From contig NZ_JAMYBK010000021.1 of assembly GCF_024127895.1 (NCBI RefSeq), positions 1 to 64,000 on the forward strand: 64,000 bases of DNA, read 5' to 3'. The translations under genes and the position numbers were made by a program. The stretch comes from Pseudomonas guariconensis (GTDB lineage: Bacteria; Pseudomonadota; Gammaproteobacteria; Pseudomonadales; Pseudomonadaceae). Below the pieces are notes generated by a model. The model saw nothing but the letters and a program-made list of their open reading frames with translations. It did not search any database and was not told the DNA's origin. Shown piece by piece: positions 43,015 through 52,261 of this stretch; position 1 is the stretch's first letter; each line of letters begins with the position of its first letter.

Positions 43015-44946
43015 ATGAAGAACAGCTCTCTCTCCACGTGGCAGCCCAGCGCTGCGGACATCGCCTCCGCCTGCGTGACTGAATTGATGCAGCGCATGGG
43101 GACGGATGACTATGACGAGTTTTATGCCCGCTCCATCCGAGAGCCAGAGCGTTACTGGCGAATGGTCATGGAGTACTGCGACATAGCCTGGGAGAAACCC
43201 TTCGAAAGCTATCTCGATGAAACTCGGGGGAAGGAATTCCCGACCTGGTTCCCTGGCGGACGGCTGAACTGGGTTCAGAGCATTCTGGCCAAGGCAGATG
43301 ATCTTCGGCTGGCAGAGACTGTTGCCGTAGTGGCAGAGCGCGAGACAGGAAAGGCAAGCCAGGCCAGTTATCGTGAGCTGGCGGCTCAGGTCAGGGCATT
43401 CGCCGCAGGTCTGCAAGCCCAGGGCCTGCAACGGGGAGACCGTATAGGTCTGCTGATGTCCAACGGTCTGGAAGCTACGGTCTCGATGCTGGCCATCGCC
43501 TATATGGGCGCTATCGCGGTACCGCTATTCAGTGGTTTTGGCATCGACGCGATCAAGGCGCGCCTGTCGTCCTGCTCGGCCAGAGCGCTGATTGCCAGCG
43601 CGGGTTTCCATCGCCGTGGCAAGTGGGTCGATATCCAGGGCCTGGTCGAGGCCAGCCGCAGCCAGTTGCCGACACTTGAGCAGATCATCGTCCACCATCC
43701 TGAAGGTGCGGACGTATCCGGGATTGCCTGGGGCGAGGTACTGAATGCCGGACTGGGCAAGGAGCAGAGCCCCGCCAGCATGGCTGCCAGTGATCCGTTC
43801 ATGATCGTTTACACATCGGGAACGACTGGCAAACCGAAAGGTACTGTCCATGTCCATGGCGGATTCGCCCTCAAGATCGCTCATGACTCCGCAGTGCACT
43901 TCAATGTACGTCAGGGTGATGTGTTCTGTTGGCCCGCGGATATGGGCTGGATTGCAGGAACCCTGGTTCTCTGTTCTGCATTGATGCGAGGTGCCACCCT
44001 GGTTTGCTATGACGGTGCTCCCGACTTTCCCAGTTGGTCGCGCATGGGCAGGCTGATCGAGCGCTACCGTGTTACGCACTTCGGTTCTGCCCCGACACTT
44101 ATCCGCGGCTTGGCTGCCCATGAAGGTGAGGCGTGCGACGCGGACCTTTCCTCGCTGAGACTGCTGATAACTGCAGGGGAGGGCATTGATCCCGAACACT
44201 TCACCTGGTTTCAGAAGCATTTCGGAGCTGGCCGTTGCCCGTTGATCAACTACACCGGCGGCACCGAGGTATCCGGTGCGTTGTTGTCGAGTGTAGTGAT
44301 CCGGACGATCAGTCCGGCCGGTTTCAATACTGCCTCCCCAGGTGTGGAAGTCTGTGTGGTGGATGCCGAAGGCAAGGATGTGGATGGCGTTCCGGGAGAA
44401 TTGGCAATCCGTCGCCCCTTCGTTGGCATGACCCAGTCCTTCTGGCAGGACGACGAGCGTTACCTGGAATCCTACTGGAACACCATTCCTGGTTTGTGGG
44501 TGCATGGCGATCTGGTCATGCGTGAATCCGGTAGCTACTACATGCTCGGCCGTTCCGACGACACCATCAAACTGGCAGGCAAGCGCGTGGGCCCGGCAGA
44601 GATCGAGGAGGTGCTGCTCGAGCTGGCGGAGATCAGCGAAGCCGCTGCGGTGGGCGTAAATGACGCCAGCAAAGGCCAGAAGCTGGTGGTTTTTCTCATC
44701 GCCCCCGGTATTGGGGAGGATCAGGAGTCTTTGCGCAAACGCATAAAGACTCATGTCGAGGCACGCATGGGCAAGCCGTTTGTGCCGGCAGCCGTCTACT
44801 TCGTAGATCAATTGCCGAAAACCCGCAGCTCAAAGGTCATGCGCAGAGTCATCAGGAATATCTGCAATGGGCTGCCGATGGGCGATACCTCGTCGCTGGA
44901 CAACCCTGCAGCTCTGGAAGAGATCAAACAGGTGCTGAAAGGCTGA
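43015..44946 (+). CDS. Acyl-CoA synthetase (AMP-forming, acetyl-CoA-synthetase-like)
   Basis: The 643-residue ligase has the adenylation P-loop YTSGTTGKPKG at 266-276, NYTGGTEVSGALL, GLWVHGDLVMR, YMLGRSDDTIKLAGKRVGPAEIEE and the C-terminal LPKTRSSKVMRR with the catalytic Lys near 607. The N-terminal WQPSAADIASACVTELMQRMG and the length match the ACS/acetoacetyl-CoA-synthetase side of the superfamily. It activates a carboxylic acid to its CoA ester with ATP and directly follows the transporter, so transport and activation are probably linked. The chain length is unknown. Confidence 0.92.
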   Translation: MKNSSLSTWQPSAADIASACVTELMQRMGTDDYDEFYARSIREPERYWRMVMEYCDIAWEKPFESYLDETRGKEFPTWFPGGRLNWVQSILAKADDLRLAETVAVVAERETGKASQASYRELAAQVRAFAAGLQAQGLQRGDRIGLLMSNGLEATVSMLAIAYMGAIAVPLFSGFGIDAIKARLSSCSARALIASAGFHRRGKWVDIQGLVEASRSQLPTLEQIIVHHPEGADVSGIAWGEVLNAGLGKEQSPASMAASDPFMIVYTSGTTGKPKGTVHVHGGFALKIAHDSAVHFNVRQGDVFCWPADMGWIAGTLVLCSALMRGATLVCYDGAPDFPSWSRMGRLIERYRVTHFGSAPTLIRGLAAHEGEACDADLSSLRLLITAGEGIDPEHFTWFQKHFGAGRCPLINYTGGTEVSGALLSSVVIRTISPAGFNTASPGVEVCVVDAEGKDVDGVPGELAIRRPFVGMTQSFWQDDERYLESYWNTIPGLWVHGDLVMRESGSYYMLGRSDDTIKLAGKRVGPAEIEEVLLELAEISEAAAVGVNDASKGQKLVVFLIAPGIGEDQESLRKRIKTHVEARMGKPFVPAAVYFVDQLPKTRSSKVMRRVIRNICNGLPMGDTSSLDNPAALEEIKQVLKG

Positions 44947-44964
44947 CACATTCAGGAGGCGGTT

Positions 44965-45756
44965 ATGGATCTGGGTCTGAACAACAAGAAGGTACTGATA
45001 ACCGGTGCCTCCCAAGGTATCGGCGAGGCTCTGGCTGTCGCCTTCGCCAGAGAGGGGTGCAACCTGCTATTGGTTGCGCGCAACGAGAGTCGCCTGGTCA
45101 GTCTTGCTTCTTCCCTGAGCGAACGATTCAGCGTTCTGGTTGAAGTCCTCCCCATCGATCTGGCGAGTGCTGGCGCTATTGCCAGGGTCGCAGAGTTTGG
45201 TCGCGAGGCGGACATCCTGGTCAATAACGCCGGGAGCATACCGGGAGGAACACTCTGGGAAGTGGACGAAGAGCGCTGGCGCCAGGGGTGGGAGTTGAAA
45301 GTGTTCGGATACATCAATCTCACCCGTCTGGTCTACGACACCATGCGCAGACGTGGTGGCGGGGTAATCCTCAACAACATAGGCAGCGGTGGTGAGATGT
45401 TCGACTACGACTACATAGCCGGCACCACCGGCAACGCTGCCTTGATGGCCTTCACCCGTGCGCTTGGTGGCCGCAGCCTGAATGAAGGCATACGTGTGGT
45501 CGGGGTGAATCCTGGACCGGTGGATACTGACCGAATCCGCAAGGTGTTCAAAACACAGACTTCCGGATCCAGCGATCCGGAGGCGGATTATGCGGAAAAG
45601 CTCAAGCGCTATCCCCTTGGTCGCGTGGCGACGGTGGAAGAAGTGGCTGACTTATTCGTATTCCTGGCTTCCGCCAGGTCGTCCTACACCAGCGGTACCG
45701 TCGTCACTCTCGATGGCGGGCTGGTGTCCGATCGCTCCCTCAGTGCTGCTCGCTGA
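44965..45756 (+). CDS. Atypical short-chain dehydrogenase/reductase lacking the YxxxK motif
   Basis: The 263-residue protein has a Rossmann start [14 protein letters not shown] at 10-23 and NNAG at 87-90, and ends with [34 protein letters not shown], all SDR marks. The serine-region SGGEM is near 141. The block that normally reads Y-x-A-S-K-A-A-L here reads GTTGNAAL at 153-160, so the catalytic Tyr and Lys are replaced by Gly and Asn. A neighbouring Tyr150 is out of register. It may bind CoA esters or act by another mechanism. It lies between the ligase and the crotonase, all closely spaced. Confidence 0.85.
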   Translation: MDLGLNNKKVLITGASQGIGEALAVAFAREGCNLLLVARNESRLVSLASSLSERFSVLVEVLPIDLASAGAIARVAEFGREADILVNNAGSIPGGTLWEVDEERWRQGWELKVFGYINLTRLVYDTMRRRGGGVILNNIGSGGEMFDYDYIAGTTGNAALMAFTRALGGRSLNEGIRVVGVNPGPVDTDRIRKVFKTQTSGSSDPEADYAEKLKRYPLGRVATVEEVADLFVFLASARSSYTSGTVVTLDGGLVSDRSLSAAR

Positions 45757-45780
45757 GCAATCCTCAAAAGGAGTACAGCG

Positions 45781-46596
45781 ATGAGTGAACCTATTTCCTA
45801 TTCCGGCTACCAGCGACTGACCTTTGATCGCCCTGTACCGCGTGTATTGCGAATCACAATAGATCGGCAGGAGCGGCTCAATGCTCTCGACTCTACCGGT
45901 CATGCCGAGATTGCTCGCGTATGGCGCGATGTTGAAGCGGATGAATCCGTCAGCGCCGTCATTCTCCGTGGCGCTGGCAAAGGTTTTTCTGCAGGCGGTG
46001 ACTTCGAGATGGTCGAGTCAATGATTGACTCGTTCGAGTACCGCTACCGTGTATGGCGAGAGTCCAAGGACCTGGTCTACAACATCATCAACTGCAACAA
46101 GCCCATTGTTTCCGCGATTCATGGACCGGCCGTGGGTGCTGGCCTGGTAGCCGCGCTGTTGGCCGATATCTCCATCGCAGCGAAGAGTGCCAGGTTGGTT
46201 GATGGCCACACTCGTCTGGGCGTGGCCGCTGGCGATCACGCAGCGATTCTCTGGCCGTTGCTGTGTGGCATGGCCAAGGCCAAATACCACCTGATGCTCT
46301 GCGAACCCATGAGTGGCGAACAGGCCGAGCGGCTCGGCCTGGTGTCGCTGTGCGTGGAAGATGACGAGTTGCAAGACAAGGCGGTGGAGATTGCCACGCG
46401 ACTGGCCAATGGTGCGCAGACGGCTATCCGTTGGACCAAGTATGCGCTGAACAACTGGCTGCGCCAGGCCGGCCCGATCTTCGATGCTTCCCTGGCCCTG
46501 GAGATGCTGGGGTTTGCCGGCGATGAGGTTAAGGAGGGGTTGAGTTCGCATCGCGACAAGCGCCCGCCCATTTTCCCGGATCACTCCGAGGTATAA
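45781..46596 (+). CDS. Crotonase-fold protein without the two hydratase glutamates
   Basis: The 271-residue protein has crotonase landmarks: [33 protein letters not shown] with the oxyanion-hole Ala-Gly-Gly, and [34 protein letters not shown]. In classical enoyl-CoA hydratase two Glu lie at GGGCE and QPE; here these positions hold Val (GAGLV) and His (DGH). Hydration by the usual route is therefore unlikely. Isomerase, lyase, hydrolase or decarboxylase chemistry, known in other crotonases, is more plausible. [17 protein letters not shown] follows. It is encoded 24 bp after the atypical SDR. Confidence 0.85.
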   Translation: MSEPISYSGYQRLTFDRPVPRVLRITIDRQERLNALDSTGHAEIARVWRDVEADESVSAVILRGAGKGFSAGGDFEMVESMIDSFEYRYRVWRESKDLVYNIINCNKPIVSAIHGPAVGAGLVAALLADISIAAKSARLVDGHTRLGVAAGDHAAILWPLLCGMAKAKYHLMLCEPMSGEQAERLGLVSLCVEDDELQDKAVEIATRLANGAQTAIRWTKYALNNWLRQAGPIFDASLALEMLGFAGDEVKEGLSSHRDKRPPIFPDHSEV

Positions 46597-46606
46597 GGGG
46601 GCATCC

Positions 46607-47473
46607 ATGGCCAAGGCAGAAACCGTGCCGTCCGAGCTGCGACGCAGTGATGGCCCCAGCCACCAGGTCGACTCGAACACTCGCGGCAAGATTGTCATGC
46701 CGCTGGTGAGAGCATTGGACGTGCTGTCCGCCTTCACGCCCCATGACGGTTGGCTGGGCAACAAGGAGATCGCAGAGCGAACCGGTTTGCCAGCTTCTAC
46801 TGTCAGCCGTTTTCTGCGCTCGCTGGTTGCGCTTGGTTATGTGGGTTATTGCGCTAAACGGCACCTGTACTGCCTGGCCGCACCTGTGCTGTCGCTCGGC
46901 TATGCGGCCACTGCCCATTCCGATGTCCAGAGGCTGGTGAGGGCGGAGCTGCTGAAGTTCGCCAGCAGCAACAATGTCACCGTTCTTCTGGCGATGCGTG
47001 ATCGGCTTGACCTGGTTGCGCTGGAAAGCTGCACCGGAACGGGCAGTTTTCGCCGCAGCGGGTTCAACGTGGGGACCCGCATAAGCATTGCCTCCAACCA
47101 CATGGGGCACACCCTGCTGGCTTCTCTGCCGGCCCTGGAGCGTGCCTACCTGCTGGACAACATCGCGCGGCGTATGCCGGATGACTGGAGCGGGGTGGAG
47201 TCCTGTCTGTCGGAGGCTTCGCGTCAGCTACGCACGGTGGGGTTCTGCTACTCGTTGAGCAAGCTGGAGCAGGACCTTGGCGTCATTTCGGTACCTATGC
47301 CCCTGGCTGAGCGTGGCCTTTTTGTACTGGCCTGCCTCGGTTCCCTGGGCAACATGAGCAAGGCCAGGATTCTGCGCGAGCTAGGGCCGCAGCTGGTGGC
47401 GCTGGCTGACCACTTCAAGCAGGTGCTGGAGGGCTTCAGCACGAATCACTGGAGGCTGGAACATGTCAGTTGA
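46607..47473 (+). CDS. IclR-family transcriptional regulator, first of an overlapping pair
   Basis: The 288-residue protein has an IclR winged helix at about 25-80 (VMPLVRALDVLSAFTPHDGWLGNKEIAERTGLPASTVSRFLRSL) and a GAF-like effector domain after residue 100 (TVLLAMRDRLDLVALESC). IclR proteins bind aromatic or organic-acid effectors. It begins 10 bp after the crotonase gene and overlaps the second IclR gene by 11 bp, so the two are probably made together and could form a hetero-oligomer. Confidence 0.92.
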   Translation: MAKAETVPSELRRSDGPSHQVDSNTRGKIVMPLVRALDVLSAFTPHDGWLGNKEIAERTGLPASTVSRFLRSLVALGYVGYCAKRHLYCLAAPVLSLGYAATAHSDVQRLVRAELLKFASSNNVTVLLAMRDRLDLVALESCTGTGSFRRSGFNVGTRISIASNHMGHTLLASLPALERAYLLDNIARRMPDDWSGVESCLSEASRQLRTVGFCYSLSKLEQDLGVISVPMPLAERGLFVLACLGSLGNMSKARILRELGPQLVALADHFKQVLEGFSTNHWRLEHVS

Positions 47474-48251
47474 TGTCGATGCTGGCGATTCCTTGCTGAC
47501 CGTCAACCGCGGGCTGCAGGTTCTGCGTGCTTTCCGTAACGAGCGTACGCCTTTGAGCAATGCGGAGATTGTGGCGCGTACCGGACTTCCCAAATCGACC
47601 GTGTCTCGCTTGACAAGCACCTTGCTGGCCTCGGGTTTTCTGCGGCATGCGCCAGGGGGACGGCAGTTTGAGTTGGGATTGGGGTCCCTGGGGATTGGCC
47701 ATGCATTTCTCGAGACGAGCCCGTTAGTGCGGCTGGCCCTGCCTTTCATGCAGGACTTGGCTGATGAGCTGAACGTGTCTGTGGCCCTGGCGATCAGGAA
47801 CGGCTTCGAGATGCTCTACGTCGCGTACTGCTCCAGCCGGAATATCACCACTTTGCGTCTTGGTGTTGGTGCGATGTTGCCGATGGTGTCCACGGCCATC
47901 GGTAGGGCCTACATGTGGGGCCTTTCGGATGAGGACCGGGAGGTGCTGTTTGGAGAGTTGGAAGAGCACTTCGGAGGGGCCTTCGAAGCGCTGCAGAAGA
48001 AAATCTCGGAGAGCTTCTCTGAACTGGACGCGATGGGCACCTGCCTGGTGAAGAGCGGATATCAACGCGACACCTACGGAATAGCCGTGCCGATCCGGGT
48101 GGGCGTCCAGAGAACCGTGGTGGGCCTGAACTGCGGAGCTGCGGTTGTCGGCGCTGACTTTGCCCAGGTTCGTTCAGTCATTGGTGGGCGGCTCATGCGG
48201 GCTGCGCCGGAGCTGGAGCGACTGCTTCAGGATCTGGATCACCCCATCTAG
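47463..48251 (+). CDS. IclR-family transcriptional regulator, second of an overlapping pair
   Basis: The 262-residue protein shows TVNRGLQVLRAFRNERTPLSNAEIVARTGLPKSTVSRLTSTLLASGFL, a full IclR DNA-binding domain, and an effector domain with VALAIRNGFEMLYVAYCSS and AIGRAYMWGLSDEDRE. Domain order and length match its upstream neighbour, but the sequences have diverged, so this is an old duplication or two recruited regulators. It is followed 29 bp later by a CoA-transferase gene. Confidence 0.92.
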   Translation: MSVDVDAGDSLLTVNRGLQVLRAFRNERTPLSNAEIVARTGLPKSTVSRLTSTLLASGFLRHAPGGRQFELGLGSLGIGHAFLETSPLVRLALPFMQDLADELNVSVALAIRNGFEMLYVAYCSSRNITTLRLGVGAMLPMVSTAIGRAYMWGLSDEDREVLFGELEEHFGGAFEALQKKISESFSELDAMGTCLVKSGYQRDTYGIAVPIRVGVQRTVVGLNCGAAVVGADFAQVRSVIGGRLMRAAPELERLLQDLDHPI

Positions 48252-48286
48252 TTCAAAACTTAAACCGAGCACATGAGTGAGTGGAT

Positions 48287-49468
48287 ATGGAGAAAGTTCT
48301 CGAAGGTATACGGGTGATCGATTTCGGGCGTTACATCGCGGGACCTTTCTGCGGGGCGTTGCTGGCGGATCTTGGTGCGGATGTGATCCGGGTAGATCGC
48401 GTTGGAGGTAGTGAGGATCGCTTCGTCATGCCGGTAACAGAACACGGCGATGGTGCGGTATTTCTCCAGTCCAACCGCAACAAGCGTTCAATCACCCTTG
48501 ATCTGGGGAGTGATGAAGGCAGGCAGATTGTCCGCTGCCTGGTGGAATCGGCAGATATCGTGATTGCCAACATGCCGACGGCAACATTGGTCAATCTGGG
48601 GTTGGACTACGAGTCGCTGAAGAAGATCAAGCCGGACATCATTCTGGTGGCGCCGTCGGCCTTTGGTGACAGCGAACTACTGCGCGACAGGATCGGTTTC
48701 GATGGAGTTGGCCAGGCCATGAGCGGCGGTGTCTATCTCTCCGGTTATCCGGAGCAACCGATCAAGTCAATGGTTCCTGTTGTGGATTTCTCGACAGCCC
48801 TGGCCTGTGCGCTGGGTGCTGTTGCGGCACTTTACGAACGTAGTCGGAGCGGGCAGGGGCAGAAGGTTGAGGCTTCTCTCTTGCAAACAGCACTCAACTT
48901 TTCCAGTGGCTATCTGATTGAGGATCGAATGCTCAATCTGGGTCGTAAGGCCAGCGGCAATCGCAGCCAGAGTTATGGGCCATCGGACATTTTCCGGACA
49001 AAGGATGGCTGGATCATTGTGCAGGTAATTGGCCCATCCATGTTCAAACGCTGGGCGAACCTGGTCGGTCATCCCGAGCTCCTGGATGACTCGCGTTTTG
49101 CCGACGATGAGCTGCGTGGAAAGAATGGGGAAATCTTGTCTGAGCTGATGGGCAAGTGGTGTGCCGAGCGTAGTCGAGACCAGGCTCTGGAAGAGCTGTC
49201 TGCCGCCAAAATTCCTTCAGGACCGGTTTACTCACCAACCGAAGTGAATGCTGATCAGGCAATTGCAGAAAGTGGAGCGTTCGTCTGGCTGGAAAGTGGC
49301 CCTCTGGTCGACGTGCCTTATGTTGCGGCTCCATTCAAACTTTCCCGAACACCTCTGGAAATAAGGCGGCATGCACCATATACCGGGGAACATACAGAAG
49401 AGGTTTTGTTTGAGGTTGGCTTCAATGCTGAGCAAATAAAGGAGTTTCGTCAGAATAATATAATCTGA
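48287..49468 (+). CDS. CaiB/BaiF family III CoA-transferase
   Basis: The roughly 393-residue protein begins MEKVLEGIRVIDFGRYIAGPFCGALLADLGADVIRV and carries NMPTATLVNLGLDYESLK and the catalytic-Asp segment MVPVVDFSTALACAL. A GTG at 48281 is an alternative start. It is the second family III CoA-transferase of the 34-64 kb cluster and may activate the growth substrate or a dicarboxylate intermediate. Itaconate pathways use an enzyme of this family at the first step, which is relevant given the lyase at 57.5 kb. Confidence 0.9.
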   Translation: MEKVLEGIRVIDFGRYIAGPFCGALLADLGADVIRVDRVGGSEDRFVMPVTEHGDGAVFLQSNRNKRSITLDLGSDEGRQIVRCLVESADIVIANMPTATLVNLGLDYESLKKIKPDIILVAPSAFGDSELLRDRIGFDGVGQAMSGGVYLSGYPEQPIKSMVPVVDFSTALACALGAVAALYERSRSGQGQKVEASLLQTALNFSSGYLIEDRMLNLGRKASGNRSQSYGPSDIFRTKDGWIIVQVIGPSMFKRWANLVGHPELLDDSRFADDELRGKNGEILSELMGKWCAERSRDQALEELSAAKIPSGPVYSPTEVNADQAIAESGAFVWLESGPLVDVPYVAAPFKLSRTPLEIRRHAPYTGEHTEEVLFEVGFNAEQIKEFRQNNII

Positions 49469-49586
49469 TTCAGTGCCCTGATTCCCTAAGCGCCGTTTAA
49501 TAGCATTGTCCTCATTCTTGTTCTTGCTGATGAGAGTTCATCGGCGGGGGCAGTTAGTCCAAAAATAATAAAGAGAGGTTGGCGGT

Positions 49587-50900
49587 ATGTGTAAAAACAA
49601 GTTTGTCGGCAGGGTTCTGGTTTCCGTTGCTGGGGCTGTGGCTGCAGTTAATGCCAATGCTGATTACATAAGTGACAGCAAGATGAGCCTGGCTCTTAGA
49701 AACCTCTATTACAATGGCGACTACCGAAAGGGGGATGACCTGCCTTCTAAAACGGAGGAGTGGGCTCAAGGGTTCAGGCTGGACTATCAGTCCGGCTTTA
49801 CTGAGGGTGCCGTTGGCTTTGGTCTGGATGCGGTTGGTTTGCTGGGGGTAAGGCTCGACGGGGGGAAGGGCAGGCATTTGCGCAGTACGATGATCCCCGA
49901 TGACGGAGATTCTTCCGCACATGAATGGAGCCGTTTGGGGCTAACCGCCAAACTGAAAGCTTCAAATACCGAACTGCGACTTGGAACTCTGTTTCCCAAT
50001 GTTCCGGTACTGGTCTATAACGACGGGCGCCTGCTGCCACAGACATTTCAGGGTGGGATGATCACCTCAAAGGAGATAGAGAATCTGACCCTGACCGCAG
50101 GCCAGCTTGAGAGTGTCACGGGGAGGGGGTCGACCGATCGCACCGGTTTTGCCGTGCGGGGCGGCCGTGAGGAAAGCAACAAATTCTACTTTGCTGGTGG
50201 CGACTACAAGGTTGGCAAGGACCTGACGCTGCAATATTACCAGGCTTCCATGGAGGACTATTACCGTCAGCACTTTGTCGGGCTGGTCCATACATTCGAC
50301 CTGGGGAATCAGCAGAGCTTGAAAACAGACTTGCGTTACTTCAGGACCAGTTCCCAGGGAGCGAATGCTTCGGGGAAACCAGGCTACCAGGTCAGTGGTT
50401 ACACGAGTGGCGGTGACGGGGAGATCGATAACAATACCTGGAGCGCTACGTTCATCTACTCCCTGCAAGGGCACAGTTTCCTGCTGGGATATCAGAAAGT
50501 ATCTGATGGCAGCCCTTTTGTGCAGCCTAACCAAGGCTCTCTGGATGGAGGTGTTGGTGCTGGTGGCATGAACGTTTATCTGTACACCAATCGCTTGATC
50601 TCGGTCTTCACCGAGGCTGGCGAAACTACCCGTTATGCACAATACGCCTATGACTTCGCGGCCGCGGGGATACCCGGCCTGAATGCTTCATTGATATATC
50701 TTAATGGCAAGGATGCCAAGAATGCTGCGGGCGAAAAAGTTCGCGAGTGGGAGCGTGACTTGAGCATCAGCTATGTACTGCAGGATGGCCCGCTCAAAGG
50801 GCTGGGGATAACTTGGCTGAATGGTTCAGCGCGTGGTGGTGTAGTCAGGGATGAAGACCAGAACCGACTGATCTTCAACTATACCTTGCCGATCTTCTGA
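49587..50900 (+). CDS. OprD-family outer-membrane porin
   Basis: The 437-residue protein has a signal peptide (MCKNKFVGRVLVSVAGAVAA, cleavage near NANA) and OprD hallmarks: LALRNLYYNGDYR, EEWAQGFRLDYQSGFTEGAVGFGLDAVGLLGVRLD, ELRLGTLFPNVPVLVYNDGRLLPQTFQGG, and the C-terminal Phe of beta-barrels (FNYTLPIF). OprD porins take up small carboxylates or basic amino acids. In this cluster it would bring the substrate across the outer membrane for the second HAAT transporter. A terminator follows. Confidence 0.95.
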   Translation: MCKNKFVGRVLVSVAGAVAAVNANADYISDSKMSLALRNLYYNGDYRKGDDLPSKTEEWAQGFRLDYQSGFTEGAVGFGLDAVGLLGVRLDGGKGRHLRSTMIPDDGDSSAHEWSRLGLTAKLKASNTELRLGTLFPNVPVLVYNDGRLLPQTFQGGMITSKEIENLTLTAGQLESVTGRGSTDRTGFAVRGGREESNKFYFAGGDYKVGKDLTLQYYQASMEDYYRQHFVGLVHTFDLGNQQSLKTDLRYFRTSSQGANASGKPGYQVSGYTSGGDGEIDNNTWSATFIYSLQGHSFLLGYQKVSDGSPFVQPNQGSLDGGVGAGGMNVYLYTNRLISVFTEAGETTRYAQYAYDFAAAGIPGLNASLIYLNGKDAKNAAGEKVREWERDLSISYVLQDGPLKGLGITWLNGSARGGVVRDEDQNRLIFNYTLPIF

Positions 50901-50945
50901 CCTGCCTCGGCCGGAGCCAGAAAAAACATATGCAGTACTGAGGCG

Positions 50946-50984
50946 AATGCCGCCACTTTCAATAATGAAGTGGCGGCATTTCTT
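50946..50984 (+). terminator. Intrinsic terminator after the porin gene
   Basis: AATGCCGCCACTT (50946-50958) and AAGTGGCGGCATT (50968-50980) form a 13-bp perfect stem with a 9-base loop, followed by TCTT. It lies 46 bp after the porin stop and ends the rightward operon. Confidence 0.85.
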
Positions 50985-51084
50985 CATACTTGGCCAGGTG
51001 TTGCGGAGTTCGACTTAATCTGTTTCGAAAGAAGGAGCGAAGGCGAGTCTTGCCGCTCTTGGGGCCGAGGTGAGATTTATAACG

Positions 51085-51891
51085 CTATCGGTGGCGTTTC
51101 GACTCCGCCAGGTTGTAAGCGATTTCCGCGGCCGCTTCCTGAAGTGGGGCAAGCAGGTTTTCCCGGGCTGAATCAAGATCGACGGCGCTTTTGAGCATCA
51201 TGATATTCATGGTCGCGTACAGCTTGCCTTCGTGCATTACCGGAACGCCGATGGCCCATACGTTTCCAGCAAACACGTTGCTGCTGTATGCATCACTCAT
51301 TACCGCAAAGCCATCCTGGCGAACCTTCTCGAGCAGTTCTTCCAGTTTTGCGGGCTGATGCGCGAGCTGATTCCATTCTTCTGGCGTGGCCGCTAGTCGC
51401 TGGATGATTGCTTCACGTTCTTCCCGTTCACAGAAGGCGAGGTACGCAATACCAATGGAAGTGACCAGCATTGGTGAGCGGAACCCAGGCTGACGATTGA
51501 AGGAGAGAGGGCCGCTGCCCCGCGAAGTCTGGACCACCACCATCGCGTCGTAATCGAAAAGAGCGATGTCTGAGGGCCAGCCAATGGCATTTCTGAAACG
51601 TGCCAGGGTTGGCTCGGCGATGTTCGCAACCCAACGTGACTTGTCATAGCCCTGGCTCAGCAACAGCGTCCGCGCGGTGACGGAGTAAACGGCGCGTTCA
51701 GGGTCCTTGGATACATAACCTTCGTGGTGCAAGGTTTCCAGCATGCGAACGATTGTTGCCTTGTCCAGGCCGGTCTGCCTGTGGATGGAGGCGACAGTAG
51801 CTTGTTTTTCCTCGTTGACCACTCGCAGCACCTTGAGTGCGCGTGCGACCGCTTCGACTGGCTTGAATGAGGGCTTGGAAATGCTGTTCAC
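51085..51891 (-). CDS. IclR-family transcriptional regulator, third in the cluster
   Basis: The 268-residue protein has an IclR winged helix (VEAVARALKVLRVVNEEKQATVASIHRQTGLDKATIVRMLETL) and an effector domain with WPSDIALFDYDAMVVVQTS, SIGIAYLAFCEREERE and WAIGVPVMHEGKLYATMNIMM. It is divergent from the acyl-CoA dehydrogenase operon and separated from it by about 370 bp containing a GAAAT-N3-ATTTC palindrome. It is the natural candidate for control of the 52-62 kb operon. Its effector is unknown. Confidence 0.93.
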   Translation of the reverse strand: MNSISKPSFKPVEAVARALKVLRVVNEEKQATVASIHRQTGLDKATIVRMLETLHHEGYVSKDPERAVYSVTARTLLLSQGYDKSRWVANIAEPTLARFRNAIGWPSDIALFDYDAMVVVQTSRGSGPLSFNRQPGFRSPMLVTSIGIAYLAFCEREEREAIIQRLAATPEEWNQLAHQPAKLEELLEKVRQDGFAVMSDAYSSNVFAGNVWAIGVPVMHEGKLYATMNIMMLKSAVDLDSARENLLAPLQEAAAEIAYNLAESKRHR

Positions 51892-52119
51892 GTTAAGTCC
51901 TGAGTCGGGGGTACGTTTCGGTTTATACCGCCCTGCGTGCTGAGTCCTGAAGCACGGATCTTAGCATTGAATGCTCCGCGCCCCATCCAGGCGGGGCGAT
52001 AAAGCTGTCGGCCAGAGCGTTGGGGGCCAACGGCTCACTTCCCAACTTTCGAGATTTCGAACTACGGAACAGATGCCATTTCCCAGGGCGTTGCGTCGTT
52101 TTTGCCTGATTCATTGATT

Positions 52120-52132
52120 GAAATGATATTTC
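52120..52132. promoter_or_regulatory. GAAAT-N3-ATTTC palindrome upstream of the dehydrogenase operon
   Basis: GAAATGATATTTC is an exact inverted repeat, followed 9 bp later by GTGAAATATCG, a partial second copy. It lies 130 bp before the first acyl-CoA dehydrogenase and matches the motif at 37207 and 37319. The rest of the gap (51892-52261) shows no gene. Confidence 0.5.
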
Positions 52133-52261
52133 AGATTGTGAAATATCGTAAGTCATGACCCCGCGCTGATGACGGAGTTGAGTGGCGAGGGGGCCGATCG
52201 CTTTCGCCCTGCGCTGGACCTCCAGGTACTGGGCGTCATGCAGGGCAAACAGGAGAACAAG

